From Streptomyces sp. S465 (GTDB taxonomy: Bacteria; Actinomycetota; Actinomycetes; Streptomycetales; Streptomycetaceae), in contig NZ_CP114036.1 of NCBI RefSeq assembly GCF_026898115.1, forward strand, positions 5,202,001-5,266,000: DNA of 64,000 nt, read 5' to 3'. Each line of letters opens with the position of its first letter. Within the stretch, counting starts at the first letter, position 1. The notes under the pieces were generated by a model that worked only from the letters and a program-made list of their open reading frames with translations, ran no database searches and had not been told where the DNA came from. Of the stretch, positions 1 to 7,441 are shown in pieces. The translations under genes and the position numbers were made by a program.

Positions 1-505
1 TCCGCTCCGCCGACGCGGCCGCCTCCGCGAACGCGGCGATCACCGCGTCCACGTCGTCCTGCGTCATCGCCCGCCCGGCCGGCCCACCGTCCAGTCCCAC
101 ACCGGACGGGCTCAGCACCGGAGCCTCGGGAACCGGCGGCGCGCCCTCCGGCCGCGAAACCCCGACATGCCAGATCTGCGGCGCGATCCGCCCGCCGGCG
201 AGATGCACCTGCTTGACGACGTCGGCCCACCCCGCCAGGGCGTCCTCCCCGTAGAAACGCGGCACCCGGTCGCTCAGCCCCGCCGAGGGGTGCTCCACAT
301 ACGTCCCCTCGGTAATGATCAGCCCCACCCCAGCGGCCGCCCGCCGCCCGTAGTACGCCGCCACATCGGCGCCGGGCACGCCATCGGGCGAGAACATGCG
401 GGTCATCGGCGCCATGGCGAGGCGATTGGGCACGGTGAGCCCGCCCACGGTGAACGGACGGGACAGAACCTGGGCCGCGCGCTCGGCGCTGCTGCTCGTG
501 GACAC
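1..505 (-). CDS. NADH:flavin oxidoreductase, Old Yellow Enzyme family (3' end off the window)
   Basis: Reading the minus strand from a GTG at 505 gives an N-terminal Old Yellow Enzyme TIM-barrel fragment of about 168 residues that runs off the left edge. Visible family signatures are APMTR near the first strand (FMN-binding segment), an AAYYGRRAAAGVGLIITEG stretch, and QIWHVG, which corresponds to the QLxHxGR-type region. A GAGGAG ribosome site lies 8 nt before GTG 505; another GTG three codons upstream overlaps that site and is less likely. The family reduces activated alkenes with NAD(P)H and FMN; the substrate here is unknown. It is divergent from the small peptide gene at 708. Confidence 0.85.
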   Translation of the reverse strand, partial: MSTSSSAERAAQVLSRPFTVGGLTVPNRLAMAPMTRMFSPDGVPGADVAAYYGRRAAAGVGLIITEGTYVEHPSAGLSDRVPRFYGEDALAGWADVVKQVHLAGGRIAPQIWHVGVSRPEGAPPVPEAPVLSPSGVGLDGGPAGRAMTQDDVDAVIAAFAEAAASAER

Positions 506-707
506 GTTGGACACTCCTCGACCTCATGTCATGACGGCGCGGAAGCGCGCCGCCCGGCCAAGCTAAAACCTGACGTTGACGTGAGGGGCAAGTACCGGAG
601 GTCGCCTCCGCAACGCGTACGCCCCCGATGAGGGCGTACGCGCTCCAACGGGAGCCGAGGAGCGGCCCCCACACTTGGCACTCAACGGACGACCTCAGGA
701 GGCCGAC

Positions 708-827
708 ATGGGAGCGCACGGAAAGCCGCCACCGCCGAACCCGCAGCCGAAGCAGCCGAGTCCACGGGACTCGGACGGACAGCACCCGGACGTCTCCAGG
801 CCGGGCGGCGGGACCCACCGCAAGTGA
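708..827 (+). CDS. 39-residue proline-rich peptide, coupled to methyltransferase
   Basis: This small ORF begins at an ATG preceded by AGGAGG with 5-nt spacing, one of the best ribosome sites in the window, and ends in a GTGA overlap with the methyltransferase start, so the two are translationally coupled. The peptide is hydrophilic and rich in Pro and Gly (KPPPPNPQPKQP near the N-terminus, GGGTHRK at the end), has no Cys and no signal peptide. I do not recognise a family. PIMT-like methyltransferases are known partners of several RiPP precursors (lanthipeptide and ATP-grasp systems), so this could be a peptide substrate, but no ligase or cyclase gene is next to it. Confidence 0.55.
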   Translation: MGAHGKPPPPNPQPKQPSPRDSDGQHPDVSRPGGGTHRK

Positions 828-1930
828 CCGACCTGGAGGAGTTGCACGCGCGGGCGGCCGAGACGCTCGACATCACCGAGCCGTGGATACGGCGCGCGTT
901 CGAGGCCGTCCCGCGCCATGAGTTCGTCCCCGGCACCGTGTGGGTGGTGGACGGTGGCGTGTACCGGCCGTTCCGCCGAGACGACGACCCGGACCGGTGG
1001 GCCCGCATGGTGTACGACCCCGCACAGGCCATCACCACCCAGGTGGACGACGGGGCCCCCGCCCCTGCCGGGGGCGATGTGCCCACCAGCTCCATCTCGG
1101 CGCCGGCCGCCGTGGTGAGCATGCTGGCCGGGCTGGACCTGCGGCCGGGGCACCGGGTGCTGGAGATCGGCGCGGGCACCGGGTACAACGCGGCGCTGAT
1201 GGCCGAGAGGGCAGGCGCCGGGCGGGTGATCACGCTGGACATCGACCCGGACGTGGCCGACGGCGCGCGGGCCGCGCTGCACCGGGCCGGGTACGGCGGG
1301 GTGACGGTGCTGGAGGCGGACGGCGAGCAGGGGTGGGCCAGGGGCGCCCCGTACGACCGGCTGGTGGCGACGGCCTCGGTGACGTCGATCCCATGGGCCT
1401 GGGTGGAGCAGGTACGGCCCGGCGGCCTGATCCTGGCCCCGTTCCGGACCGCGTTCTGCTCGCACGGACTCGCACGGCTGACCGTCTCCGACGGCTGCGC
1501 CGAGGGCCGGTTCGCGGGCGCGGTGACGTTCATGGCGGTGCGGGGCCAGCGGACGCGCCCGCGCATCGGCGGGGTCTTCTCGACGGAATCGTGGGAGGAG
1601 AGCCGCGAGAGCAAGGCCGACCTGGACGTCGCGCTGCTCGCCGACCCGCACGCCGAGTTCGCGGTGGGGCTGAGGCTGGCGGACGTCGCCCACTGGCCAC
1701 AGGACGGCGGGCACTGGTGGTGCGGCCGGGACTCGTGGGCGTACGCGGCGGATGGCGTGGTGCACCAGTGGGGGCCGCGAAACCTGGCCGATGAGACGGC
1801 CGGGGCCCTCGCCTGGTGGGAGGGCGCCGGGCGGCCGCAGCTGTTCGACTTCGGGCTGACGGTCACGGCCGCCGGCCACCGGGTGTGGCTGGGCGAGCCG
1901 TCGGGGGCGTGGCCGCTGGCTGCGGTGTAG
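824..1930 (+). CDS. PIMT-like SAM-dependent methyltransferase
   Basis: A 368-residue protein whose N-terminal half resembles protein-L-isoaspartate O-methyltransferase: an AVPRHEFVP start motif, SISAPAAVVSML, then SAM-binding motif I VLEIGAGTGYNAAL around residues 110-125 and an acidic LDIDPD loop. Classical PCMT is about 220 residues; the extra C-terminal ~150 residues are typical of the peptide-modifying or FxLD/ATP-grasp-associated relatives. The GTG start overlaps the stop of the 39-residue peptide gene. It likely methylates a carboxylate of a peptide or protein; the coupled small peptide is the first candidate substrate. The end lies 14 bp from the convergent glycosidase gene. Confidence 0.8.
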   Translation: MTDLEELHARAAETLDITEPWIRRAFEAVPRHEFVPGTVWVVDGGVYRPFRRDDDPDRWARMVYDPAQAITTQVDDGAPAPAGGDVPTSSISAPAAVVSMLAGLDLRPGHRVLEIGAGTGYNAALMAERAGAGRVITLDIDPDVADGARAALHRAGYGGVTVLEADGEQGWARGAPYDRLVATASVTSIPWAWVEQVRPGGLILAPFRTAFCSHGLARLTVSDGCAEGRFAGAVTFMAVRGQRTRPRIGGVFSTESWEESRESKADLDVALLADPHAEFAVGLRLADVAHWPQDGGHWWCGRDSWAYAADGVVHQWGPRNLADETAGALAWWEGAGRPQLFDFGLTVTAAGHRVWLGEPSGAWPLAAV

Positions 1931-1944
1931 CCGGCCGGCGTGGA

Positions 1945-3423
1945 TCAGACCTCCACCCCGTCGATGTGGAACGTCTGCACCGACTGCGCCTCCAGGGTGA
2001 GGCGCAGCCGCTTGCCGTCGAGAGTGGTGTCACGGTGTGCGGCGTAGCGCTCGCCGGCCGGGGTGGTCACGGTGGACCAGCGGGGGACGGTGCCGGACTG
2101 GCCGGTGACCGTGGTGAAGAGAGACAGGTCGAGGGTGAGGGGCTGGGCGGAGGCGGTGGCGTTGACGGCGACCACGACGAGGCGGTGTGCCGCGGCGTCC
2201 AGCGCGGCGACGACGGTGTCGGAGCCGGTGGCCAGCATCCGCATGCCGGGGCGGATGTGCCGGGTGAACTGGGCGAGTACGTAGTACTTGGGCTGGACGG
2301 AGCCGGTCCGGGCGGTGTCCGGGTCGTAGAAGATGGGGCCCCAGCCGGTGGCGGTGTCCAGGGGCTGCCAGTAGCAGTAGGCGGTGGGGTGCAGCCGGTT
2401 GAGATCCAGGCAGAGGTTGGTGGCGGTGGTCAGGCCGGTGCTGTCGCCGTCTCCCGTCTCGGAGTTCCACAGGCCCTTGTCCGCGCTGCGGGCCTGTTGG
2501 TAGAGCCCGTTCCGGTCGCCGGACGAGCCCTGGTAGCCGTGCACCGTGAGCCGGCCGACGGCGGCGCGGGCGGTGGCGTCCAGGCTCTGCCAGTTGGCGA
2601 TCGCCTCGTCGTAGGAGAACACGTCGGACGCGGAGATGGGAGTGCCCCGCAATCCGCGCGTGTCGAGTTCGGTACGCAGGTGGCCGAGCACCGCCTCCTG
2701 CACGGCCGTGCTCATATGACAGCCCTCCTGGCCGCCGTTCGCCTTCCACCACGTCGAGGTCGGCTCGTTGAAAGCCTCGACGGAGGAGAACGGCACCCCC
2801 CAGTGCTCGGCGGCGTACGCGGCCACCGTGGCGATGTACACGGCGTGCTGTCGGTAATTCCAGGACTGGAGGTTGTCCCCGCCGTCCGGTGCGCCGGACG
2901 GGCAGTGGTTGACGCACATCCACCAGAGCGGGGAGACGGAGAACAGCTCGATCCGCGCGCCCCGGGCGTGCGCCTTGACCATCGCGGCCCGCTGCCTGGG
3001 GTCGGCAGACCAGTCCCAGGAGGCGGAGGCGGGGTCCTCACTGAACCAGTCGCGCCAGTAGCCCTCGATCTGCTTGTACTTCGGGAACTGCGCGGAGACC
3101 ACCATGGCGGACCCCTGCACCGTGTCCCAGCGGCAGGCCCCGAGGTTGTAGCGGGCGATGTTCAGGCCCAGGCCGGGGAGGGTGAGGTCCTGGTACGGGG
3201 TGTCCGCGGTGGTGAACAGGACATCGGAGATCTCGTCCCGGTCGCCGAGTACGTTCGCCCACCAGGACAGCGAGGCGCCCCAGCCCTCCCAGGTGCCGTG
3301 CCGGCCGAAGTCCGGCCGTGGATCGACGGCCACCGTGGCGTCCGCGGCCCGTGCCACCCGCGGCCCCAGCGCTCCCGAGGCCAGGGCGCCCCCTGCCGCT
3401 GCCAGCAGTTTTCTGCGATGCAT
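1945..3423 (-). CDS. Secreted GH30-type glycoside hydrolase (endo-beta-1,6-galactanase-like)
   Basis: A 492-residue enzyme with a Tat-like signal (MHRRKLLAAAGG, cleavage near ARAA, residues 1-27). The body matches clan A glycoside hydrolases of the GH30 galactanase group: EGWGASLSWWANV near residue 46, the acid/base Glu in EAFNEPTSTWW (about E220), and a probable nucleophile Glu in WNSETGDGDS further on, followed by a C-terminal beta-sandwich. It is expected to be exported and to cleave arabinogalactan side chains. Start ATG at 3423 has a GGGGGAG site. Transcribed on its own; the promoter would lie in the 90-bp gap to the signal peptidase gene. Confidence 0.82.
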   Translation of the reverse strand: MHRRKLLAAAGGALASGALGPRVARAADATVAVDPRPDFGRHGTWEGWGASLSWWANVLGDRDEISDVLFTTADTPYQDLTLPGLGLNIARYNLGACRWDTVQGSAMVVSAQFPKYKQIEGYWRDWFSEDPASASWDWSADPRQRAAMVKAHARGARIELFSVSPLWWMCVNHCPSGAPDGGDNLQSWNYRQHAVYIATVAAYAAEHWGVPFSSVEAFNEPTSTWWKANGGQEGCHMSTAVQEAVLGHLRTELDTRGLRGTPISASDVFSYDEAIANWQSLDATARAAVGRLTVHGYQGSSGDRNGLYQQARSADKGLWNSETGDGDSTGLTTATNLCLDLNRLHPTAYCYWQPLDTATGWGPIFYDPDTARTGSVQPKYYVLAQFTRHIRPGMRMLATGSDTVVAALDAAAHRLVVVAVNATASAQPLTLDLSLFTTVTGQSGTVPRWSTVTTPAGERYAAHRDTTLDGKRLRLTLEAQSVQTFHIDGVEV

Positions 3424-3516
3424 CGTCGCTCCCCCTTCTCGATGGCGTCGGTGAAACCTCCGGTGACGGCGCGGTCATCGCCATGGAGCCGGGCGGCTCC
3501 TTCGGGACCCGGCTGC

Positions 3517-3963
3517 TCACCGACTCGGCAGCCTGACCACACCCAGTATTCGTGTGAGCGGGAAGTAGCCGAACTCCCGTGAATCGAAGCTCGCCGAGTG
3601 GTTGTCACCCAGCAGCACGGCCATGCCGTCCGGCACGCGTTCGCCGGACACGTCGGCGAGCGCCGGAACGCCACGGCGCGGGATCGGATCCCCGGGGAGG
3701 GCCGCTATCCGCTTGATCATCCAGCGGCGCTGGGCCACGAGGGAGGGAGCGGCTTTCGCCGCGAGCGGTCGCTGGCGCCAGCCGCGCGCATCCGAGGGTG
3801 ATTCGACGACCACCACGCGGCCGACCTCAGGCTTCGCGCCCCGGATCACCAGCACCTGATCGCGGTCCCGGAACGCCGGCTCCATGCTCACCCCGTCGAC
3901 GGTGACAGCCACCAGCCGGTGGGTGAGCGCGGCGGCGACGATCGTGACACGGTCCGAGATCAT
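3517..3963 (-). CDS. S26 family signal-peptidase-like protease of the peptide cluster
   Basis: A 148-residue type I signal peptidase homologue. The catalytic Ser is in GVSMEPAF (about S26) and the general-base Lys in MIKRIAALPGD (about K84); GDN and SFDSREFG boxes follow. It is shorter than housekeeping LepB and has only a weak hydrophobic stretch at the N-terminus. Its ATG overlaps the ABC transporter stop (ATGA), making it the last gene of the peptide operon. A natural job is removal of the precursor leader at the ASA/Q site of the 69-residue peptide during or after export. That role is inferred from context. Confidence 0.85.
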   Translation of the reverse strand: MISDRVTIVAAALTHRLVAVTVDGVSMEPAFRDRDQVLVIRGAKPEVGRVVVVESPSDARGWRQRPLAAKAAPSLVAQRRWMIKRIAALPGDPIPRRGVPALADVSGERVPDGMAVLLGDNHSASFDSREFGYFPLTRILGVVRLPSR

Positions 3964-5864
3964 CTGTCGGCCGCCGCTTCCACCGCGTGCGTCGGGACGG
4001 CCGGCTCCGCGTGACCCTGCCGGTACCCGTCGGCCTGCAAGGCGAACAGGCGTGCGTACTCGCCCCCGGCCCGCATCAACTCCATGTGGCTGCCTTCCTC
4101 TGTCACCCGCCCGTCGCCCAGTACGGCGATCCGGTCCGCGTCGCGCACGGCGCCGAGTCGGTGTGAGATCAACAGACTGGTACGGCCGGCCCGGTGGCGA
4201 GTGATCGAACGGTGGATCTCGTGTTCCGACGCCGCGTCGAGTCCCGCCGAGGGCTCGTCGAGAATGGTCAGGTCGCGCCCCTCACGGAGGAAGGCACGGG
4301 CCAGGGCCAGACGCTGGTGCTCCCCACCCGACAGCAGCGCCCCCGACCGGTGTTCGGAGGATCGGCTGTCGTGGTGGAAGGTGCGGGAGAGCATGGTGTC
4401 GTACCCCTGCGGAAGCCGGGCGAGCTTCTCGTGCAGGCCCGCCTTGCCCGCCGCGACCTCGATCTGGTGCCGTTCGTCCAGCAGCCGCAGGTCACCGAGC
4501 CCAATGTTCTCGGCCGCGGTCATGTCGTAGTGCTGGAAGTCCTGGAACAGGGTGCTGATGCGCTCACGCAGCTCTGCCGGATCGACGTCGCGCAGGTCGA
4601 CGCCGTCCCACAGCACGGTGCCGTGCGTGGGATCGTAGAACCGGCACAGCAGTTTCACCAGCGTGGACTTCCCGGCACCGTTCAGACCCACCAGGGCCAG
4701 CGACTGTCCGCACGGGATGCGCAGGTTCAGTCCGCGCAGCACCCAGTCGTGGTCCGGGGAGTAACGGAACCAGACGTCCCGTAGTTCGATCGCGTGGCGC
4801 AGCGGTGCCAGGGGAACCGGTTCGGCGGCCACGGGAAGGTCGGGTTCGGCCTCGACGACCTCCAGGTAGTGGTCGAACATGAGCAGGGCACGCTGGGACG
4901 CCGCGAGCTGGATCAGGAGGGTGCCCAGCGAACTCTGCACACCGTCGACCGCCGCCACGAACATCGTCACCCCGCCGACCGTCAACGTACCGTCGTGCGC
5001 CGCGAACACCGCCCACACCAGCCCGGCTCCGGAGACGAGGGAGGCCAGCAGCTCCAGAAGGCTCTGCACTTTGGTCTGGTGCGCGTCCACGGACTGGGTG
5101 ACGGCGTTGGCCGCCCGGCGCTCGGCCAGCACCCGCGCCCGCAGGAAGTCACCGATCCCGAACAGCCGGATCTCCTTCGCCGCGGTGGGCGTGGCGATCA
5201 GCCTGGCGTAGAAGTCCTCCCTGCGCTCGATCCTGCTGACCTCGAACACGGCACGGGCCTGCTGCCGTGACAGGGCGAGCTGGGCCACGAGTGACGGAAC
5301 GCCCGCGGCCAGCACGACCACGGCCATCAACGGGCTGAGCGCCACCAGCGACACCAGGAACCCCGCCACCGTCACCAGGGACTTGCCCGCGGCCAGCGCG
5401 GCGTCCGCGAGCTGGCCGGCGACGGTCTTGCCCACCTCCTGGGCCACCCGCAGGCGGTCGAGGAACGCCGGCTGCTCCAGCCGTCCCAAGCCGGGGTGGC
5501 GGCCCACCGCGGTGAAGAGCCGATCCTGCGACAGCAACCCCACCTCCCGGTCCACGACCCCTCGGAGATACCGGGCGGCCAGCGGGCCGAGGCCCACCAC
5601 GGTCGCCGCGAGGACGTAACCGAGCGCGGGCCCGAGCAACGTCCGGATCTCCGCGTGGTGCGTCAGACCGTCGATCAAGAGCTTCGTCATCCACGCGACC
5701 AGCACCGGCACCAGCCCGGACACCAGCGTGATCGCGGCATATCCGGCCGAGGCCCACGGCGCCGCCGTGGCACACAGGCCGATGGCCGTGGTGACGCGGC
5801 GGTACGCGGAGCGCGTGTGCGCCTGCTCGGAGCTGCCCGGCCGGCGCCGACCGCGTGTTCTCAC
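3960..5864 (-). CDS. ABC transporter, fused permease and ATPase (peptide exporter)
   Basis: A 634-residue half-transporter: an N-terminal six-helix membrane domain (about residues 35-320) then a nucleotide-binding domain with Walker A GLNGAGKSTLVK, Q-loop LFQDFQHY, signature LSGGEHQRLALARAF, Walker B LTILDEPSAGLD and the switch His in SHRLG. There is no N-terminal C39 peptidase domain, so leader cleavage must be done by another protein, consistent with the S26 gene that overlaps its end. The GTG start overlaps the thioredoxin gene's stop (GTGA). Likely exports the cysteine-rich peptide. ABC proteins of this build are common in lanthipeptide and lasso clusters; the substrate is inferred. Confidence 0.88.
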   Translation of the reverse strand: MRTRGRRRPGSSEQAHTRSAYRRVTTAIGLCATAAPWASAGYAAITLVSGLVPVLVAWMTKLLIDGLTHHAEIRTLLGPALGYVLAATVVGLGPLAARYLRGVVDREVGLLSQDRLFTAVGRHPGLGRLEQPAFLDRLRVAQEVGKTVAGQLADAALAAGKSLVTVAGFLVSLVALSPLMAVVVLAAGVPSLVAQLALSRQQARAVFEVSRIERREDFYARLIATPTAAKEIRLFGIGDFLRARVLAERRAANAVTQSVDAHQTKVQSLLELLASLVSGAGLVWAVFAAHDGTLTVGGVTMFVAAVDGVQSSLGTLLIQLAASQRALLMFDHYLEVVEAEPDLPVAAEPVPLAPLRHAIELRDVWFRYSPDHDWVLRGLNLRIPCGQSLALVGLNGAGKSTLVKLLCRFYDPTHGTVLWDGVDLRDVDPAELRERISTLFQDFQHYDMTAAENIGLGDLRLLDERHQIEVAAGKAGLHEKLARLPQGYDTMLSRTFHHDSRSSEHRSGALLSGGEHQRLALARAFLREGRDLTILDEPSAGLDAASEHEIHRSITRHRAGRTSLLISHRLGAVRDADRIAVLGDGRVTEEGSHMELMRAGGEYARLFALQADGYRQGHAEPAVPTHAVEAAADR

Positions 5865-6415
5865 CGTGCCGACACCGGTACGTCGAGATCGATCTGCTCA
5901 GCGGTGACGATGGGACGTCCGTGCTCAATGCTGGGGGAGACGACGAGTACCACGGGGAATGCCTTGAGATCGAAGGCCGAGCTCACCGCGCCCTCGTTGC
6001 TGGACTCGTGCACGACCCGGGCCACCGGGCGCAGCCGCTCCAGCATGTCGGCGGCCGCCTCGGGCTCACCCACGACGGTGGCCAGCACCTGCTCCCGGCC
6101 GCCGGGGAACGAGGCGGCGAAGTCCACGAACTTCGGCAGCTTCTCCTGGCACGGGCGGCAGGTCGGCGAGAAGAAGGCCACCAGCGTGTCGCCGTGCCGC
6201 AGGCTCTCGCTGTCCACCGGCTCGGCGTCCTGGGTGAGGGCGGTGAACTCCCCGATCTCATCGCCCATGCCGACCGCGACAGGCGGGTTAGTGCTGCCGT
6301 TGCGGTTGAGGATCTCGGCCTGCTCCCGCAGGCGTTTGATCATTCCGAGGCTCAGCACGAAGTTGAGGACGCACAACGCCCCGACGAAGACTAGGGCGGC
6401 GATCAGGGGGGTCAT
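5861..6415 (-). CDS. Membrane-anchored MauD/TlpA-like thioredoxin
   Basis: From the ATG at 6415 (AGGAGA six nt upstream; longer upstream starts lack a site) this is a 184-residue protein with one N-terminal membrane helix (residues 3-26) and an extracytoplasmic thioredoxin fold. The active site is FFSPTCRPCQ (C86, C89), and a cis-Pro loop appears as KAFPVVLV. In the methylamine dehydrogenase (mau) system, MauD with MauE is required for correct disulfides in the small subunit; TlpA and ResA are relatives. Here it sits between a MauE-like gene and an exporter, downstream of an 8-Cys peptide, so it probably oxidises or isomerises that peptide. Confidence 0.85.
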   Translation of the reverse strand: MTPLIAALVFVGALCVLNFVLSLGMIKRLREQAEILNRNGSTNPPVAVGMGDEIGEFTALTQDAEPVDSESLRHGDTLVAFFSPTCRPCQEKLPKFVDFAASFPGGREQVLATVVGEPEAAADMLERLRPVARVVHESSNEGAVSSAFDLKAFPVVLVVSPSIEHGRPIVTAEQIDLDVPVSAR

Positions 6416-6992
6416 GACGTTTCTCCTGTCGGAAGGTGGTGGACGGGGCAGCGGGCCGAGCAGTGGTCCACGCACCCGGCCGGAACAGCTCCACGAGTTC
6501 GTCGAGCGTGGTGACCAGCGCCCCGCACATCAGCCCGATCACGATCGTCAGGATCTGTCCGGCAGTGGTGCCGCCGGAACCCGGGCCGAACAGCGCCGAG
6601 ACGCCGGTCGGGACGGCCAGCGCCAGGTTGCGGACGGCCTGCCAGCCGCTGACCGGTGCGGTGGACACGCCGAAGCAGCGGCATGCCGTGTCCGTCCCCC
6701 GGCGCACGGCAAGCACGATGCCGAGGGCGAAGACGAGCAACAGGCCCGCCGCGAGCCCGGCGCCATACCGGAACGCCCCGGGTACGGGCAGAGCCAGCAG
6801 CCCCCACACCCCGAACTCCAGAGCCACCACGACAGGGGCCAGCAGCCGGCGCGCCCCGGGAACCGGGGCCAGCGCCTCAACCGCTGCGGCGAACTCGTTG
6901 AAGGACCGGCGTCCGGAGACCTTGCTCACCGAGGACACCAGGAAGATGAGACCGATCAGACATCTGATCCAGGTCGAGAGATACTGCTCCAC
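6288..6992 (-). CDS. MauE/DoxX-like redox-associated membrane protein
   Basis: A polytopic membrane protein with about four to five helices over residues 5-165 and the MauE-type cysteine motif ACRCFGVS (C104, C106) after helix 3. MauE proteins pass electrons across the membrane to or from a MauD-type thioredoxin. Residues beyond about 180 become Arg/Pro-rich and non-membrane, and the ORF overlaps the thioredoxin gene by 128 bp, whereas every other junction in this operon is a 4-bp overlap. A one-base shift would end the protein at a TGA overlapping the thioredoxin ATG, so a frameshift (biological or sequencing) near the 3' end is plausible. Confidence 0.8.
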   Translation of the reverse strand: MEQYLSTWIRCLIGLIFLVSSVSKVSGRRSFNEFAAAVEALAPVPGARRLLAPVVVALEFGVWGLLALPVPGAFRYGAGLAAGLLLVFALGIVLAVRRGTDTACRCFGVSTAPVSGWQAVRNLALAVPTGVSALFGPGSGGTTAGQILTIVIGLMCGALVTTLDELVELFRPGAWTTARPAAPSTTFRQEKRHDPPDRRPSLRRGVVRPQLRAEPRNDQTPAGAGRDPQPQRQH

Positions 6993-7083
6993 GATTCCCC
7001 AGACTCGATAACTCGTGTGCGGGCGCGCACCGGCCTCGGCGCAGGGGGCCCGGCGCGAACGCCCCGGACCCCCACGACCACGG

Positions 7084-7293
7084 TCAGCAGTAGCAGGTGT
7101 AGACGCCGGAGCTGCCGCAGCACGGAGCGTTGTAGCTGCACCAGGTGTTCACGTTCCCGTACCCGTAGGCCTTGTTGCACTGCCAGCACTGGCTCCAGCA
7201 CTGCTGCGGCGACGAGACCTGCGCCGAGGCGGAAATCTTGGGCACGAAGCGCTCGAGCAGCGCCTGCCCGAGGGATTCCATCTTACGAAGCAT
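7084..7293 (-). CDS. Cysteine-rich peptide precursor, 69 residues, 8 Cys
   Basis: The ATG at 7293 has a GAGGAGAG site; an in-frame ATG 32 codons upstream lacks one. The leader (residues 1-24) is amphipathic, MLRKMESLGQALLERFVPK, ending ISASA, a textbook AxA signal-peptidase cleavage motif but without a hydrophobic core. The following 45 residues hold all eight cysteines (QCWSQCWQC, TWCSYNAPCCG, YTCYC) plus many Tyr, Trp, Gly and Asn. First gene of an operon with MauE- and MauD-like redox proteins, an ABC exporter and an S26 protease. I infer a disulfide-rich secreted peptide, possibly a bacteriocin or signal. I cannot name a family; radical or thioether modification enzymes are absent. Confidence 0.8.
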   Translation of the reverse strand: MLRKMESLGQALLERFVPKISASAQVSSPQQCWSQCWQCNKAYGYGNVNTWCSYNAPCCGSSGVYTCYC

Positions 7294-7387
7294 GTCACTC
7301 TCCTCTCGTGGTGAATTCGTCCCGACCTGACGTCGGCTCAGGCCACTTTCACACGCGGCCGGTCGGCCGGTATTGGAGAAAACCGAC

Positions 7388-7393
7388 ATTGTA
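7388..7393 (-). promoter_or_regulatory. Candidate -10 element of the cysteine-rich peptide operon
   Basis: On the minus strand TACAAT lies about 95 nt before the precursor start, inside an AT-rich patch (a run of six A then TACAAT) that stands out in this GC-rich DNA. No clear -35 is visible, which would fit activation by the adjacent AraC-type regulator. Inference only. Confidence 0.35.
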
Positions 7394-7441
7394 TTTTTTC
7401 GACCGGCCCCGCCGCGGCGGACTCCCGCTCGACAGCGGAAT

